Part shown: one piece after another, positions 54,777 to 63,779 of the stretch
Layout of the letters: every line of letters begins with the position of its first letter
Position numbering within the stretch: the first letter of the stretch is position 1
NCBI RefSeq assembly: GCF_904846315.1
Contig: NZ_CAJHAF010000001.1
Span: forward strand, 1,550,001-1,614,000
Reading direction: 5' to 3'
Length of the DNA: 64,000 bases
Origin: Psychrobacter jeotgali
GTDB taxonomy: Bacteria > Pseudomonadota > Gammaproteobacteria > Pseudomonadales > Moraxellaceae
Notes under the pieces: generated by a model
What the model was told of the DNA's origin: nothing
Seen by the model: the letters and a program-made list of their open reading frames with translations, nothing else
Database searches by the model: none
Translations under genes and position numbers: made by a program

Positions 54777-55582
54777 TATTTCTGCTGGCTTATATCAGCA
54801 TTGAAAAAGTCTTGGCTAATCTTAGTCAAGGTGCCATCAGCTTTTAACTCAGCCATCGCTTCATCTAGTTTTGCTACCACTTCATCGTTACCTTTAAGTA
54901 GTACTAAACCTGAACCACGCTGCTCACTTGCCGGGGCAACCAGTTTAATCTCAAGTCCACTGTCAGGGAATTTTTTGAGATAGTCTAATACCGCAAGATT
55001 GTCATTCATAGTAAAATCAGCGCGACCTTGCTTAACCAATTGAATAGCTTGTGACATTCCGTCAACCGGAATAATCTCGGCTTCATAACGCTCAGCCAAT
55101 TCTCCATAGTTACTGGTCAATGATTGGGCGCTGCGCAGGCCTTTTAGGTCCTCCCAAGCGCTATAGCGTTCATCATAAGTAGGTGCTAATACCACAGCAC
55201 CTGACCAACTATACGCTTCTGCTTTATCATACTTAGCTTTGCGCTCAGGCGTGGTTAGGCTAACTTGATTGGCCACCATATCAAAACGCTTGGAGTCCAG
55301 ACCGGCTAGCATGGCATCCCACTGAGTCTCTTGGAACTCAACCTCTACACCTAACTTATCTGCGACAGCACGAGTCACTTCAACATCATAACCGGTAAGC
55401 TTGCCGCTCTCATCATGATAAGTAAACGGTGGATAAGTGCCTTCGGTACCAACATTAATGGTACCGCCATTATTAATGCGTTGGAGCAGATCAGGATTAG
55501 TAGCGGCATCGTTAGTAGATTGTCCACAGGCTGCTAATAGTACAGTACTGGCAGCGAGTGCTAAAAGAGTACGACGTTTCAT
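54776..55582 (-). CDS. Cystine-type amino-acid ABC transporter, substrate-binding lipoprotein
   Basis: A periplasmic or membrane-tethered receptor of 268 residues. The signal [21 protein letters not shown] carries the lipobox LAAC. The ligand-binding domain begins [37 protein letters not shown] and continues [21 protein letters not shown], a pattern of cystine-binding TcyA/FliY rather than glutamine or lysine-arginine receptors. It starts a three-gene operon with a TAATG junction to the permease. Other polar amino acids cannot be excluded. Confidence 0.9.
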   Translation of the reverse strand: MKRRTLLALAASTVLLAACGQSTNDAATNPDLLQRINNGGTINVGTEGTYPPFTYHDESGKLTGYDVEVTRAVADKLGVEVEFQETQWDAMLAGLDSKRFDMVANQVSLTTPERKAKYDKAEAYSWSGAVVLAPTYDERYSAWEDLKGLRSAQSLTSNYGELAERYEAEIIPVDGMSQAIQLVKQGRADFTMNDNLAVLDYLKKFPDSGLEIKLVAPASEQRGSGLVLLKGNDEVVAKLDEAMAELKADGTLTKISQDFFNADISQQK

Positions 55583-56041
55583 AAGGCGTCCTTATTTTAA
55601 TAAATGAGGTAGAAATTTTTAACGCAGTAATAACCATATAAGCCTTGGTTATGAGAGTAAATATAACATAGGCGTTACTATATTTGAGTATTTGAAGCTG
55701 ACTAAACGATTTGAAGGTATTGAGCCTATTTTTCAATACTATTGTTATACTCTAGTGCTGTTTATTATTCTAAGTCAAACCGACCTTTGCAACCCTACAA
55801 TTTTGTGAGTCTATAAAAAGCTTATTAGGCTCATTAACCATTGGGTAACTATATGGTAACCCTTTTTTCTTATCATCAACGTACGAAAATAGTGAACAGG
55901 TATAGTACTTCCCCTTCACCAGTACCACTGTAACCTACGACAACTCATACTAGCTACGACTAGCTACGAACAACTCATACTAGCTACGAATAGAAGGATG
56001 CATTATTTACTATTTATTCTGTACCGATAATCTGTACTGAT
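55583..56041. other. Intergenic region upstream of the ABC operon
   Basis: No gene is supported. Two nearly identical 20-base units (caactcatac tagctacga-type) at 55941-55960 and 55971-55990 form a 30-base period with a short ctagctacgaa between them. The region also holds the promoter of the binding-protein gene. Confidence 0.5.
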
Positions 56042-56080
56042 AAAAAAACCTGCCGATATCCATCAGCAGGTGGCTTTTTT
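56042..56080 (-). terminator. Terminator of the PepSY gene
   Basis: The stem ACCTGC/GCAGGT with inner GAT/ATC pairs is followed by seven T on the minus strand, about 40 bases after the stop of the gene at 56120-56698. Confidence 0.8.
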
Positions 56081-56119
56081 GACTGTCCGTTCGCTACTTA
56101 ATAAGGCTTTATAGCGCGA

Positions 56120-56698
56120 TTAGTTTTTAACTTTGCGCTCAAACTCGCGGCCGGTGTCAGCGTTTATTTTTATCTCAGTGATCTGATTGCCTTTGAGTAT
56201 CTCTACTTCATAATAAGTAGGATGATCATTATAATCACGGTCATTCTTAAACTCGATCTCCAGAACCTTGCTACCGGTCTGTTTTTCAATAGCATTAATG
56301 ACTGACATCATACTTATCTTTGCACGGCGTTGGACGTTATAATCATTGATATCACCACTATCCAAGCTGTCGGTATCTAGATCAACCACTTGACCAGTGA
56401 TAGCATCAACCTTGATCTCATACTCTGTTTTGCCATCACTAAACTCTAGCTCATAAACACCGCCCCCACTTTGGGAGTCGCTATCATCATCGTCAAATTC
56501 TGCATCAACTAAAATCCCAGAAGCCTGTTTACTAGCAATATCAATCGCTTGCTTTAAATTAATCTTTGCTGCTTGAGCGGCGCGTATTTCACTTGCCGTG
56601 TCTGCATGAACAGTAGTACTAATAACGCCTGTGCTCAACGCCAAAGTAAGACAGGCACCTAAAGTCGTAAGTTTAAGGCTTTCTAATGGTTTATACAT
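56120..56698 (-). CDS. Exported protein with two PepSY domains
   Basis: The 192-residue protein has a signal peptide ending near VHADT. Two PepSY domains follow, about residues 38-105 (KINLKQAIDIASKQASGILVDAEF, then YELEFSDGKTEYEIKVDAITGQVVDLD) and about 120-190 (KISMMSVINAIEKQTGSKVLEIEF, then YYEVEILKGNQITEIKINADTGREFE). PepSY domains occur in inhibitors of proteases and in sensor or iron-related proteins. No function can be given. Between gdhA and the ABC operon it is alone, with its own terminator. Confidence 0.85.
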   Translation of the reverse strand: MYKPLESLKLTTLGACLTLALSTGVISTTVHADTASEIRAAQAAKINLKQAIDIASKQASGILVDAEFDDDDSDSQSGGGVYELEFSDGKTEYEIKVDAITGQVVDLDTDSLDSGDINDYNVQRRAKISMMSVINAIEKQTGSKVLEIEFKNDRDYNDHPTYYEVEILKGNQITEIKINADTGREFERKVKN

Positions 56699-56821
56699 AG
56701 AATCATCTCCTTTTCTTTATTGAGGTTATTATCACTTTGTCTTTATAGTAACGCTTATAGATAGTTACTGTAAGCTAGAAAAGTAGCTCTATGTATAGTT
56801 GATGTTTAAAGCATGTTGAGC

Positions 56822-56862
56822 ATTAAAAATACCGCGCCTCTTTAACAGAGACGCGGTATTGA
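56822..56862 (-). terminator. Terminator of gdhA
   Basis: ATACCGCG pairs with CGCGGTAT, with an inner CTCT/AGAG, and five T follow on the minus strand, about 35 bases after the gdhA stop. Confidence 0.87.
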
Positions 56863-56895
56863 AATTAGCAAGCAGTAGATTGACGCTGGCAGATA

Positions 56896-58242
56896 TTAGT
56901 TCAAAATACCGTAAGCTACTAAAGCATCAGCGACACGCTTGAAGCCCACGATATTAGCGCCGGCCATATAATTGATATAGCCATTATCGGTTTGACCATA
57001 TTTCTCTGAAGCTTCGGCAGCACAGTCATGAATATTCTTCATGATAGCCTTTAGGCGCTCATCGATTTGCTCAAAGGTTTTATATTGACGCACAGAGTTT
57101 TGTGACATCTCGAGCGCTGAAACCGCTACTCCACCTGCATTAGCCGCCTTACCAGGTGCATAATGGACGCGGTGCAAACAAACATAATCAACTGCTTCAG
57201 CAGTTAATGGCATATTTGCGCCCTCAGCCACATACTTTATACCGTTTTCGACCATTAGCTTGGCATCATCTTCGTCGACTTCGTTTTGAGTGGCTGAAGG
57301 AATAGCTATATCGCCTTTGAACTTCCAAGGCTTTTGTTTAGCTAACCACTCGCCACCAAACACCTCTACATAGTCCGCTAATGGTTTACTTTGCTCTTTT
57401 TGTTTCTTGAGCCAATCTATTTTTTCTTGATCAAAACCGCTTTCGTCATACAAAGTCCCTTGCGAGTCGGAAACAGTGATTACTTTAGCACCAAGCATAT
57501 TTGCCTTTTCAGCAGCATGCAATGAGACGTTACCTGCGCCTGATACTAAGACGGTTTTACCTTCCATACTATCGTTTTGGGCGGCCAACATATTTTCTAA
57601 GAAATACACTGCCCCATAACCTGTGGCTTCTGTCCGCATCAAGCTCCCACCAAAGCCAACACCTTTACCGGTTAAGACTCCGCCATATTCGTGCGTTAGG
57701 TTTTTATACATAGCAAACATATAGCTAACTTCACGACCGCCCACTCCAATATCACCAGCAGGAACGTCAATATCCTTACTCACGTATTGATGCAGCTCAC
57801 GCATAAAAGCATAACAAAAACGACGAATCTCATTGTCTGTTTTGCCTTTTGGATCAAAATCAGAGCCGCCTTTGCCGCCGCCCATAGGCAAACCGGTCAA
57901 CGCATTTTTGAATATCTGCTCGAAGCCTAAGAACTTCAAAACGGATTGGTTTACTGTAGGATGAAATCTAACACCGCCCTTATATGGGCCTAGAGCATTA
58001 CTAAACTGGACACGCCAGCCTCGATTGACCTGTACTTCACCTTTATCATTTTCCCAGTTGATGCGAAAGCCAATCACACGGTCAGGCTCGATGAGACGCT
58101 CAAATATTTTAAAAGTTTCGTATTCAGGATGGGCGTCGTATAAAGGGGCGATAGTAAGGGCAACTTCTTTTACTGCTTGGATAAACTCGGGTTGATGCGC
58201 ATAACGGGCTTCAACTTTTTCGATGGCCTGACTGATACTCAT
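56896..58242 (-). CDS. gdhA: NADP-specific glutamate dehydrogenase
   Basis: The enzyme makes glutamate from 2-oxoglutarate and ammonia. The 448 residues have the family's substrate region GPYKGGVRFHPTVNQSVLKFLGFEQIFKNALTGLPMGGGKGGSDFDPKGK, with the catalytic Lys in PMGGGKGG near residue 125, and the nucleotide-binding GAGNVSLHAAEK near 238. Length and the NADP-type sequence match E. coli GdhA. It can assimilate ammonia; the urate pathway here releases urea rather than ammonia, and no urease is seen. It is monocistronic with its own terminator. Confidence 0.97.
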   Translation of the reverse strand: MSISQAIEKVEARYAHQPEFIQAVKEVALTIAPLYDAHPEYETFKIFERLIEPDRVIGFRINWENDKGEVQVNRGWRVQFSNALGPYKGGVRFHPTVNQSVLKFLGFEQIFKNALTGLPMGGGKGGSDFDPKGKTDNEIRRFCYAFMRELHQYVSKDIDVPAGDIGVGGREVSYMFAMYKNLTHEYGGVLTGKGVGFGGSLMRTEATGYGAVYFLENMLAAQNDSMEGKTVLVSGAGNVSLHAAEKANMLGAKVITVSDSQGTLYDESGFDQEKIDWLKKQKEQSKPLADYVEVFGGEWLAKQKPWKFKGDIAIPSATQNEVDEDDAKLMVENGIKYVAEGANMPLTAEAVDYVCLHRVHYAPGKAANAGGVAVSALEMSQNSVRQYKTFEQIDERLKAIMKNIHDCAAEASEKYGQTDNGYINYMAGANIVGFKRVADALVAYGILN

Positions 58243-58865
58243 ACTTTTTCCTTTACTCTACAAAGTGTGTTCGCTCTTGATTACATCCGCGCAATATCGT
58301 ATTACACTAGCTCACAGTATTGCAAACATTAATTTGGGATTGAGGGCATTTTTATACGTTTTCACGAATAAAAACGGGCGGGATTAAAGGTCAAAATCTT
58401 TAGATTAATAAATATTTCAGTCGAGATAGACTTGATATCTTATCTACTATGCTAATTGCACGAGAAGCTACCCTAATATCGATAGCATGAAAAACATGGT
58501 GGGATTCAATCAATAAAGTGGTATCTAGCGTACTTTTAGAGTTAAAACTTAACCTCTCCTTTTTAATTTACCTTTCTGCTTGAAAAAGTCAATACTTTAT
58601 ATTGAATTTTATAGTCTTAAAAAAAACTAGCACTTATCGAAAACCGCTCATGCACTTGCTACCTTTTGGCAACAATCACTCATAACTCATGAACGATAGC
58701 AATGATAACGTCCTTATAAGTAACAATAGTTTACCTGTAAATGGGACATAATAAAGAGAGATTATTATATTTACTAATTAATAATTATTATGTACTTTAT
58801 AACCAACTCTTGATAGTGGCAACTTTTGCCAAACCTTGCATTTATGCTCATTTTTAGGAAAGTTT
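58243..58865. other. Long intergenic region between gdhA and a methyltransferase gene
   Basis: This 623-base AT-rich region contains no ORF I trust. It must carry the divergent promoters of gdhA and the methyltransferase. Apart from a short GGCAACTTTTGCC hairpin near 58818-58830 I find no defensible site. Confidence 0.5.
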
Positions 58866-59531
58866 ATGACTTCGCTGACTTCTGTACGCGTGCGTTATCA
58901 AACCATTGAGATCGGCAATACGGATATTCATATCTGCACGCTGCGTGATAATCAACAGTTTAGTGACCCTGATGGTGAGGCATCAGATTTAGGTATTTGT
59001 TCTGCCTCTTGGCCTTTATTTGGAATAGTTTGGCCATCAAGCTTGGTTCTTGCCAACCACATGCTCAACTACGATATCGCTGGCAAGCGTATTCTGGAAG
59101 TAGGCTGCGGTATGGCGTTGTCTAGTCTACTACTCAATCATCGCCATGCAGATATTACCGCTACCGATTATCATCCGACTGTTGAGTATTTTCTCGATAA
59201 AAACACCGCTCTAAACAATAATAAAGAGATTGCTTTTGAGCGCTTAGACTGGGCGGAGGACAATAGTCATCTTGGACGCTTCGACATGATCATCGGTAGC
59301 GACTTGCTCTATGAAGATCCCCATGTCGAGATGTTAGCTGCCTTTATTGAGCGTCATGCCAATCCCAACTGTGAAGTCATCATCGTAGACCCTGGCCGTG
59401 GGCGCAAAAACAAACTCACTAAGCAAATGGAGAGCTTTGGGTTTAGCAGTCAACACGTTAAGCCCACTGATACCTCTTATCTTGAGCTACCCTTTAAAGG
59501 CTATATTTTGACATTTTCGAGAAAAGGATAA
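58866..59531 (+). CDS. Class I SAM-dependent methyltransferase
   Basis: The 221-residue enzyme carries SAM-binding motif I as RILEVGCGMALSSLLLNH near residue 80, followed by ITATDYHPTVEYFL and DMIIGSDLLYEDPHVEML. This is the arrangement of the lysine/nicotinamide methyltransferase-like group (methyltransferase family 16 type). I start at the ATG at 58866 because AGGAAAG is just upstream; the TTG at 58836 is unlikely. The substrate is unknown. It converges with the acetyltransferase gene and a hairpin at the shared end stops both. Confidence 0.88.
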   Translation: MTSLTSVRVRYQTIEIGNTDIHICTLRDNQQFSDPDGEASDLGICSASWPLFGIVWPSSLVLANHMLNYDIAGKRILEVGCGMALSSLLLNHRHADITATDYHPTVEYFLDKNTALNNNKEIAFERLDWAEDNSHLGRFDMIIGSDLLYEDPHVEMLAAFIERHANPNCEVIIVDPGRGRKNKLTKQMESFGFSSQHVKPTDTSYLELPFKGYILTFSRKG

Positions 59532-59547
59532 TTATTTATCCTTTTCT
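59520..59547. terminator. Compact bidirectional terminator overlapping two stop codons
   Basis: AGAAAAGGATAA at 59520-59531 pairs with TTATCCTTTTCT at 59536-59547. The hairpin includes the stop codon of the methyltransferase and reaches into that of the acetyltransferase. Confidence 0.7.
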
Positions 59548-60100
59548 ACGACTGCTCCCAGTCCCGCTGAGTAATCTTATATAGCACCTGCTCAGCAAGA
59601 CGGTGACTAGACTCAAGCATAGGATGAGAAAAATTATCTTGGGTATTACTCATACCGATGCGGTGCATAATTAGCTGTGAGCGTTGATTGATAACCGCAG
59701 TAAAGGCAACGACCTCCTCTACACCAAGCTCACTAAAAGCAAACTCCAAAGCCGCACGTGCCGCCTCAGTGGCGTAACCTTGTCCCCAATAATCTTGGTG
59801 TAGCCGCCAACCAATCTCTACGCTAGGCGCAAACGGCATATCAGCGTGGGTTTCATTCAAGCCTACCATGCCGATAAAAGCTTCATCTGCCTTTAGACTT
59901 ACCGCCCAAAACCCCCAACCTTTATCCGCAATGAGCTTTTGACACTTATCAGCTATAGCATCGCTTAGTTTTGGTGATAAGGCTTTAGGAAAGTATTTCA
60001 TTACCTCGCTATTGGCATTGATCTCAGCAAATACGGCATAGTCGCTTGGTTGCCATTGCCTTAGATACAACCGTTCTGTTACTAGCGTGGGTTCTGTCAT
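59546..60100 (-). CDS. GNAT-family N-acetyltransferase (RimJ/RimL type)
   Basis: The 184-residue protein starts TERLYLRQWQPSDYAVFAEIN, the usual opening of RimJ/RimL-like acetyltransferases. It has the acetyl-CoA-binding region EIGWRLHQDYWGQGYATEAARAALEFAF (motif Q/RxxGxG/A as WGQGYA) near residue 105. Those enzymes acetylate ribosomal protein N-termini, but most members modify other proteins or small molecules, so the substrate is unknown. It is convergent with the methyltransferase gene. Confidence 0.92.
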   Translation of the reverse strand: MTEPTLVTERLYLRQWQPSDYAVFAEINANSEVMKYFPKALSPKLSDAIADKCQKLIADKGWGFWAVSLKADEAFIGMVGLNETHADMPFAPSVEIGWRLHQDYWGQGYATEAARAALEFAFSELGVEEVVAFTAVINQRSQLIMHRIGMSNTQDNFSHPMLESSHRLAEQVLYKITQRDWEQS

Positions 60101-60200
60101 ACTTTAGGCTCCATACTCTTACCTTACGTCTATTGCTTGTTCTTAGATGACGCTAAGCCCTTACTCTATACATTTATTCTAACTACTATTGTAGTTTAAA

Positions 60201-60725
60201 CTAATTACCACTGATCACATAAGTTGGTAGTGTAAGCTCAGTTCCTGGTTGGGTTCTAATAACCTCAGAAACTCGCTGATTGGTTGCTTTATCTATAATC
60301 CACAAATCCACATAACTGTTATCAGACATCCACTGAGTACCAATATCAGTCGCAAACTCAAGCTGATAAATGCGATTAGGCTGTGCTGTAAATTGCATCA
60401 GAATCGGTATGGCACTAAAGGATCCAGCGCGATAAGTAGCCGTTACCGTACGATTGCCTGTACTAATAGGATAAACGCTATCCCAAGTATCACTCTGCCT
60501 GGCACTACGGCTACTCAGTACTGGTTTACCGTCGATAGCCGTAATATAAGCCACACGACCAGCAGCAAACTTACTATCCCCAGGTTGTAATTTACCGGTG
60601 ATAATAGCTTTTGCACCCGAATAAGGTGGTTGGTAAGTAGAAGTATTCGCCGCACTTTCCACAATATAATTACTGCTACAAGCAGCCAAAAACGGTACTG
60701 CCAACATCAATCCATACAACTTCAT
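60201..60725 (-). CDS. Hypothetical lipoprotein (174 aa)
   Basis: I do not recognise a family. The signal MKLYGLMLAVPFLAACSSNY has the lipobox LAAC. The mature 155 residues are beta-rich, with AKIITGKLQPGDSKF-like and RVAYITAIDGKPVLSSRSARQSD segments and IYPISTGNRTVTATYRAGSF, a pattern seen in small periplasmic or outer-membrane lipoproteins. It is flanked by the acetyltransferase on the same strand (100-base gap) and a divergent oxidoreductase gene. No functional clue comes from the context. Confidence 0.78.
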   Translation of the reverse strand: MKLYGLMLAVPFLAACSSNYIVESAANTSTYQPPYSGAKAIITGKLQPGDSKFAAGRVAYITAIDGKPVLSSRSARQSDTWDSVYPISTGNRTVTATYRAGSFSAIPILMQFTAQPNRIYQLEFATDIGTQWMSDNSYVDLWIIDKATNQRVSEVIRTQPGTELTLPTYVISGN

Positions 60726-61057
60726 AACTTACCCTCAGTAAAATTTATTTTGCTGACTAATTCTAAAGACTATTAACTCTTAATTCATCTTTTATAACAC
60801 AAATTATTATCAGGAATGAATATATTTGAAAGCTTTCAAGCTAGCCAACTAACAACCTTCACAAATAAGCACTATTAATGACAGATCAGCTAAAAAACCT
60901 ACGCAACTTTACTTTATCTCTAATAAGAGCGCATGATAATGTGAATAATATAAGGTATAAATAAAATTGCTACCTATCAAAGTAATAACCCTACTAAGTT
61001 TATAGTAACGAGTTTAGTTTATAGTAATGAACTTACAGTAAAGAAGAGGAATATATT
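60726..61057. other. Divergent spacer with a tandem repeat
   Basis: No ORF. Near its right end it holds a 19-base direct repeat, AGTTTATAGTAACGAGTTT at 60997-61015 and a 16-of-19 copy at 61016-61034, followed by AGGAAT-type ribosome site of the gene at 61058. Confidence 0.55.
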
Positions 61058-61711
61058 ATGAGTAATACAGAAAAACCGCTTAGAATTGATATCGTATCAG
61101 ACGTCGTCTGCCCCTGGTGTGTTATTGGCTATCGCCAACTGGCCGAAGCCCTTAAGCAAACCAATACCCAGCATGAGATTCATTGGCATCCATTTGAGCT
61201 TAATCCTAGCATGCCAAGTGAGGGGCAAAATTTGCGTGAGCATATCATAGAAAAGTATGGTTCTAGCAAGCAAGAATCTGATGCCAGTCGTGTGCGAATG
61301 ACCGAAGCTGGGGCAGAAGTTGGTTTTGACTTTAACTTCAATGACGACACCCATATGCATAACACCTTTAATCTACATCAGCTGCTGCATTGGGCTGAGC
61401 AACAAGGACGCCAGCATGATCTAAAGCAAGCGTTGTTTAGCGCTCACTTTACCCATAACCGTGATATCTCAGATACCGAGGTGCTTGCCGATATCGCCGC
61501 AGAAAACGGGCTAGATCGAGCTCAAGCCTTAGCGGTAGTAGAAGAGCAGCGCTTTGCTCAGGAGGTACGTGAAGCAGAGCAGCACTGGCAGCAACAAGGG
61601 ATTCAAAGTGTACCTGCGATTATATTTAATGAGCGTCATTTGGTTAGCGGTGCGCAAGGTGTGGAGAATTACAAAAATATTTTAGAAAAGTTGGCTAATA
61701 TGGAAGACTAA
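61058..61711 (+). CDS. DsbA-family oxidoreductase (FrnE/2-hydroxychromene isomerase-like)
   Basis: The 217-residue cytoplasmic thioredoxin-fold protein has an N-terminal active site DVVCPWCVIGYRQL with CPWC, and the FrnE-type helical insert SASR..VGFDFNFNDDTHMHNTFNLHQLLHWAEQQG. It ends with the cis-Pro loop IQSVPAIIFN. It has no signal peptide, so it is not a periplasmic DsbA. FrnE-like members act in oxidative stress. Its stop overlaps the stop of the antiporter on the other strand by four bases. Confidence 0.92.
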   Translation: MSNTEKPLRIDIVSDVVCPWCVIGYRQLAEALKQTNTQHEIHWHPFELNPSMPSEGQNLREHIIEKYGSSKQESDASRVRMTEAGAEVGFDFNFNDDTHMHNTFNLHQLLHWAEQQGRQHDLKQALFSAHFTHNRDISDTEVLADIAAENGLDRAQALAVVEEQRFAQEVREAEQHWQQQGIQSVPAIIFNERHLVSGAQGVENYKNILEKLANMED

Positions 61712-63558
61712 ATGGTTTTTAAGCCGATAGTTCTTAGATTGCCATATTGATCAAGCTCTTTGACCACCAACACCCATTCCTCATTGATAGCAACCGTATC
61801 ACCAGAGACCGGTTTGGTCTCTAAATGGGTGGCAATATATTCAGCGACGGTTTGTTGCCACATATTTACGGGTTCACCCTGATGTTCCGTCGTTGAATCA
61901 GCCGTTGAATCAAACGTCTGTTGCTGATTAGCTATCAAATTAGCTTCAGACGAATTAGATTCAACCTCTTCAACTTCTCTTGGCGGGTATTCAGATTGCA
62001 TTTTTCCGGTGAAAAACGGTAGCTCTCCTAATTTAGCACTAGGAGAGAGTAACCAGTCGCCATAAAAGTCGTCTATCTCTTTGCGATTCAAAGTAGTGTT
62101 ACTAAAGATCTGGGCAATTTTGCTAGCATGCTTACCTCTTAGCCCATACCATACGCTGTCGCCTACTTTTAATTGCGTGTTTGCATCTACTCCAACCAGT
62201 TGTTGACCACGCACCAACGCAAACATTTTAATCTCATCAGGGTTGATTCTGCTGGAGATGGCTTTTGGATGCCGCCCATTAGCAAATGCTCCAGCTTTTA
62301 CCTCAAACTCGTATAAAGTAATACTGGCATTGTCTGATACCCAAATCTCCATCTCCTCCTTAGGCTCATTTTTGACCGGAATACGCACTTTGAATAAATC
62401 AGCCATCATAGGAATGGTCATGCCTTGTAATACCAAAGACAGAATTACCACCCCAAAGGCGATATCGAATAGCAAAAAAGCATCCTCTACCGAGGCCATG
62501 ATGGGCAAAATAGCCAGCGTAATAGGCACGGCTCCACGCAGTCCGACCCAAGAAATAAAGCCGATTTCTCGATTTTTAAAACCAAAAGGTTTTACCCCGC
62601 TATAAACAGCAAGCGGTCGAGCAACCAAAATCATAAAGGCGGCAATCGCCACCGAATAAGGCCATACGTCAATAATATTGGATGGCGTAACTAATAACCC
62701 CAGCACTACGAACAGTATCGCTTGTGACAACCAAGCAAAACTATCCATCACTCGCATCACATGCTCGGTTGATCGCACTCTATTATTACCAATAATGATC
62801 CCAGCCAGATATACCGCCAAAAAGCCACTACCCCCCGCTAGATTGGTAGCGGCGAATACTGATAGACCGGCGGATAGAATCAAAATCGCATACATACCCT
62901 CTGCTAGGTTTACTTTTGGCAATAGTTTAGATAACAGATAGCCTGAGAGCAGACCAAATACCAATCCGAAGCCAAGTTGCTGTAATAGCAAACTCAAGAA
63001 ACCAAGTACAGTCTGGCCTGCTGGATCTACATTGAGGGTGATAAGTCCCGTAACCAATAAAATAGCAAAAGGGTCGTTAGCGCCAGACTCCAGCTCAAGC
63101 GTAGCTTGGACGCGATCGTTGAGCTTAACTCCCCCATTACGTAGCAAAGAAAATACTGCTGCTGCGTCAGTTGAACCGACAATAGCCGCCATCAACAAGC
63201 CAATTCGCCAATCAACATCGAGTAGCCAAGTAACAAAAACACCTAATATGACAACAGTAGCAAAGACTCCCCAAGTCGCTAGGGTGACCGCCGGTTTTAG
63301 ACCCACTCGAAAGGATTTGAAAGAAGTGCGTAAGCCGCCGTCTAACAGAATACAGGCTAAGGCCGCTTGGCCGATGAAATTTGCAGCGCCATACTGCGAG
63401 AACTCAATACCTAAGATACCCTGCTCGCCTGCCAGCATGCCTATTGCCAAAAATAATAGCAATAGGGGTATCCCCAAACGGGCGGACAAGGTACTTGCCA
63501 TGATGCTCGAAAATATTAACAACGCCCCTACTAAATATAGGATATTTAAGGTTTGCAT
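61708..63558 (-). CDS. K+/H+ antiporter (NhaP2/CvrA type)
   Basis: The 616-residue protein has an N-terminal sodium/proton-antiporter domain of about 12 spans, with the family blocks GMLAGEQGILGIEFSQYGAANFIGQAALACILLDGGLRTS and LMAAIVGSTDAAAVFSLLRNGG and the Asp pair of the ion site. A cytosolic RCK_C-like domain (residues about 400-480, KAGAFANGRHPKAISSRI) and a C-terminal CorC/HlyC-like end follow. This architecture is that of NhaP2/CvrA, which expel K+ at high osmolarity. The gene is convergent with the DsbA-like gene by four bases. Confidence 0.92.
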   Translation of the reverse strand: MQTLNILYLVGALLIFSSIMASTLSARLGIPLLLLFLAIGMLAGEQGILGIEFSQYGAANFIGQAALACILLDGGLRTSFKSFRVGLKPAVTLATWGVFATVVILGVFVTWLLDVDWRIGLLMAAIVGSTDAAAVFSLLRNGGVKLNDRVQATLELESGANDPFAILLVTGLITLNVDPAGQTVLGFLSLLLQQLGFGLVFGLLSGYLLSKLLPKVNLAEGMYAILILSAGLSVFAATNLAGGSGFLAVYLAGIIIGNNRVRSTEHVMRVMDSFAWLSQAILFVVLGLLVTPSNIIDVWPYSVAIAAFMILVARPLAVYSGVKPFGFKNREIGFISWVGLRGAVPITLAILPIMASVEDAFLLFDIAFGVVILSLVLQGMTIPMMADLFKVRIPVKNEPKEEMEIWVSDNASITLYEFEVKAGAFANGRHPKAISSRINPDEIKMFALVRGQQLVGVDANTQLKVGDSVWYGLRGKHASKIAQIFSNTTLNRKEIDDFYGDWLLSPSAKLGELPFFTGKMQSEYPPREVEEVESNSSEANLIANQQQTFDSTADSTTEHQGEPVNMWQQTVAEYIATHLETKPVSGDTVAINEEWVLVVKELDQYGNLRTIGLKTI

Positions 63559-63779
63559 CTTTTTTATGCCCTATTGTTTAATGATGGTGACCATAGCATT
63601 GGTAAATATTTATTATCTATAATGGAGCAAATATAAAGAGAGTATAAATAGAGTGAACAAGGAAGATCAATAAAGTAAAACTAAGGCTTTTTATTAGAGT
63701 CTGTTGCCATAACATCCTCTATTGCATTCAATAAAAGTAATAGCTCTATCAAATGAGAAATAAAAAAGCTAATTTTTTT

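Noticed and set aside
63032..63622. 196-codon plus-strand ORF opposite the K+/H+ antiporter
   Set aside because: The antiporter frame is conserved and motif-bearing; the other is antisense noise.
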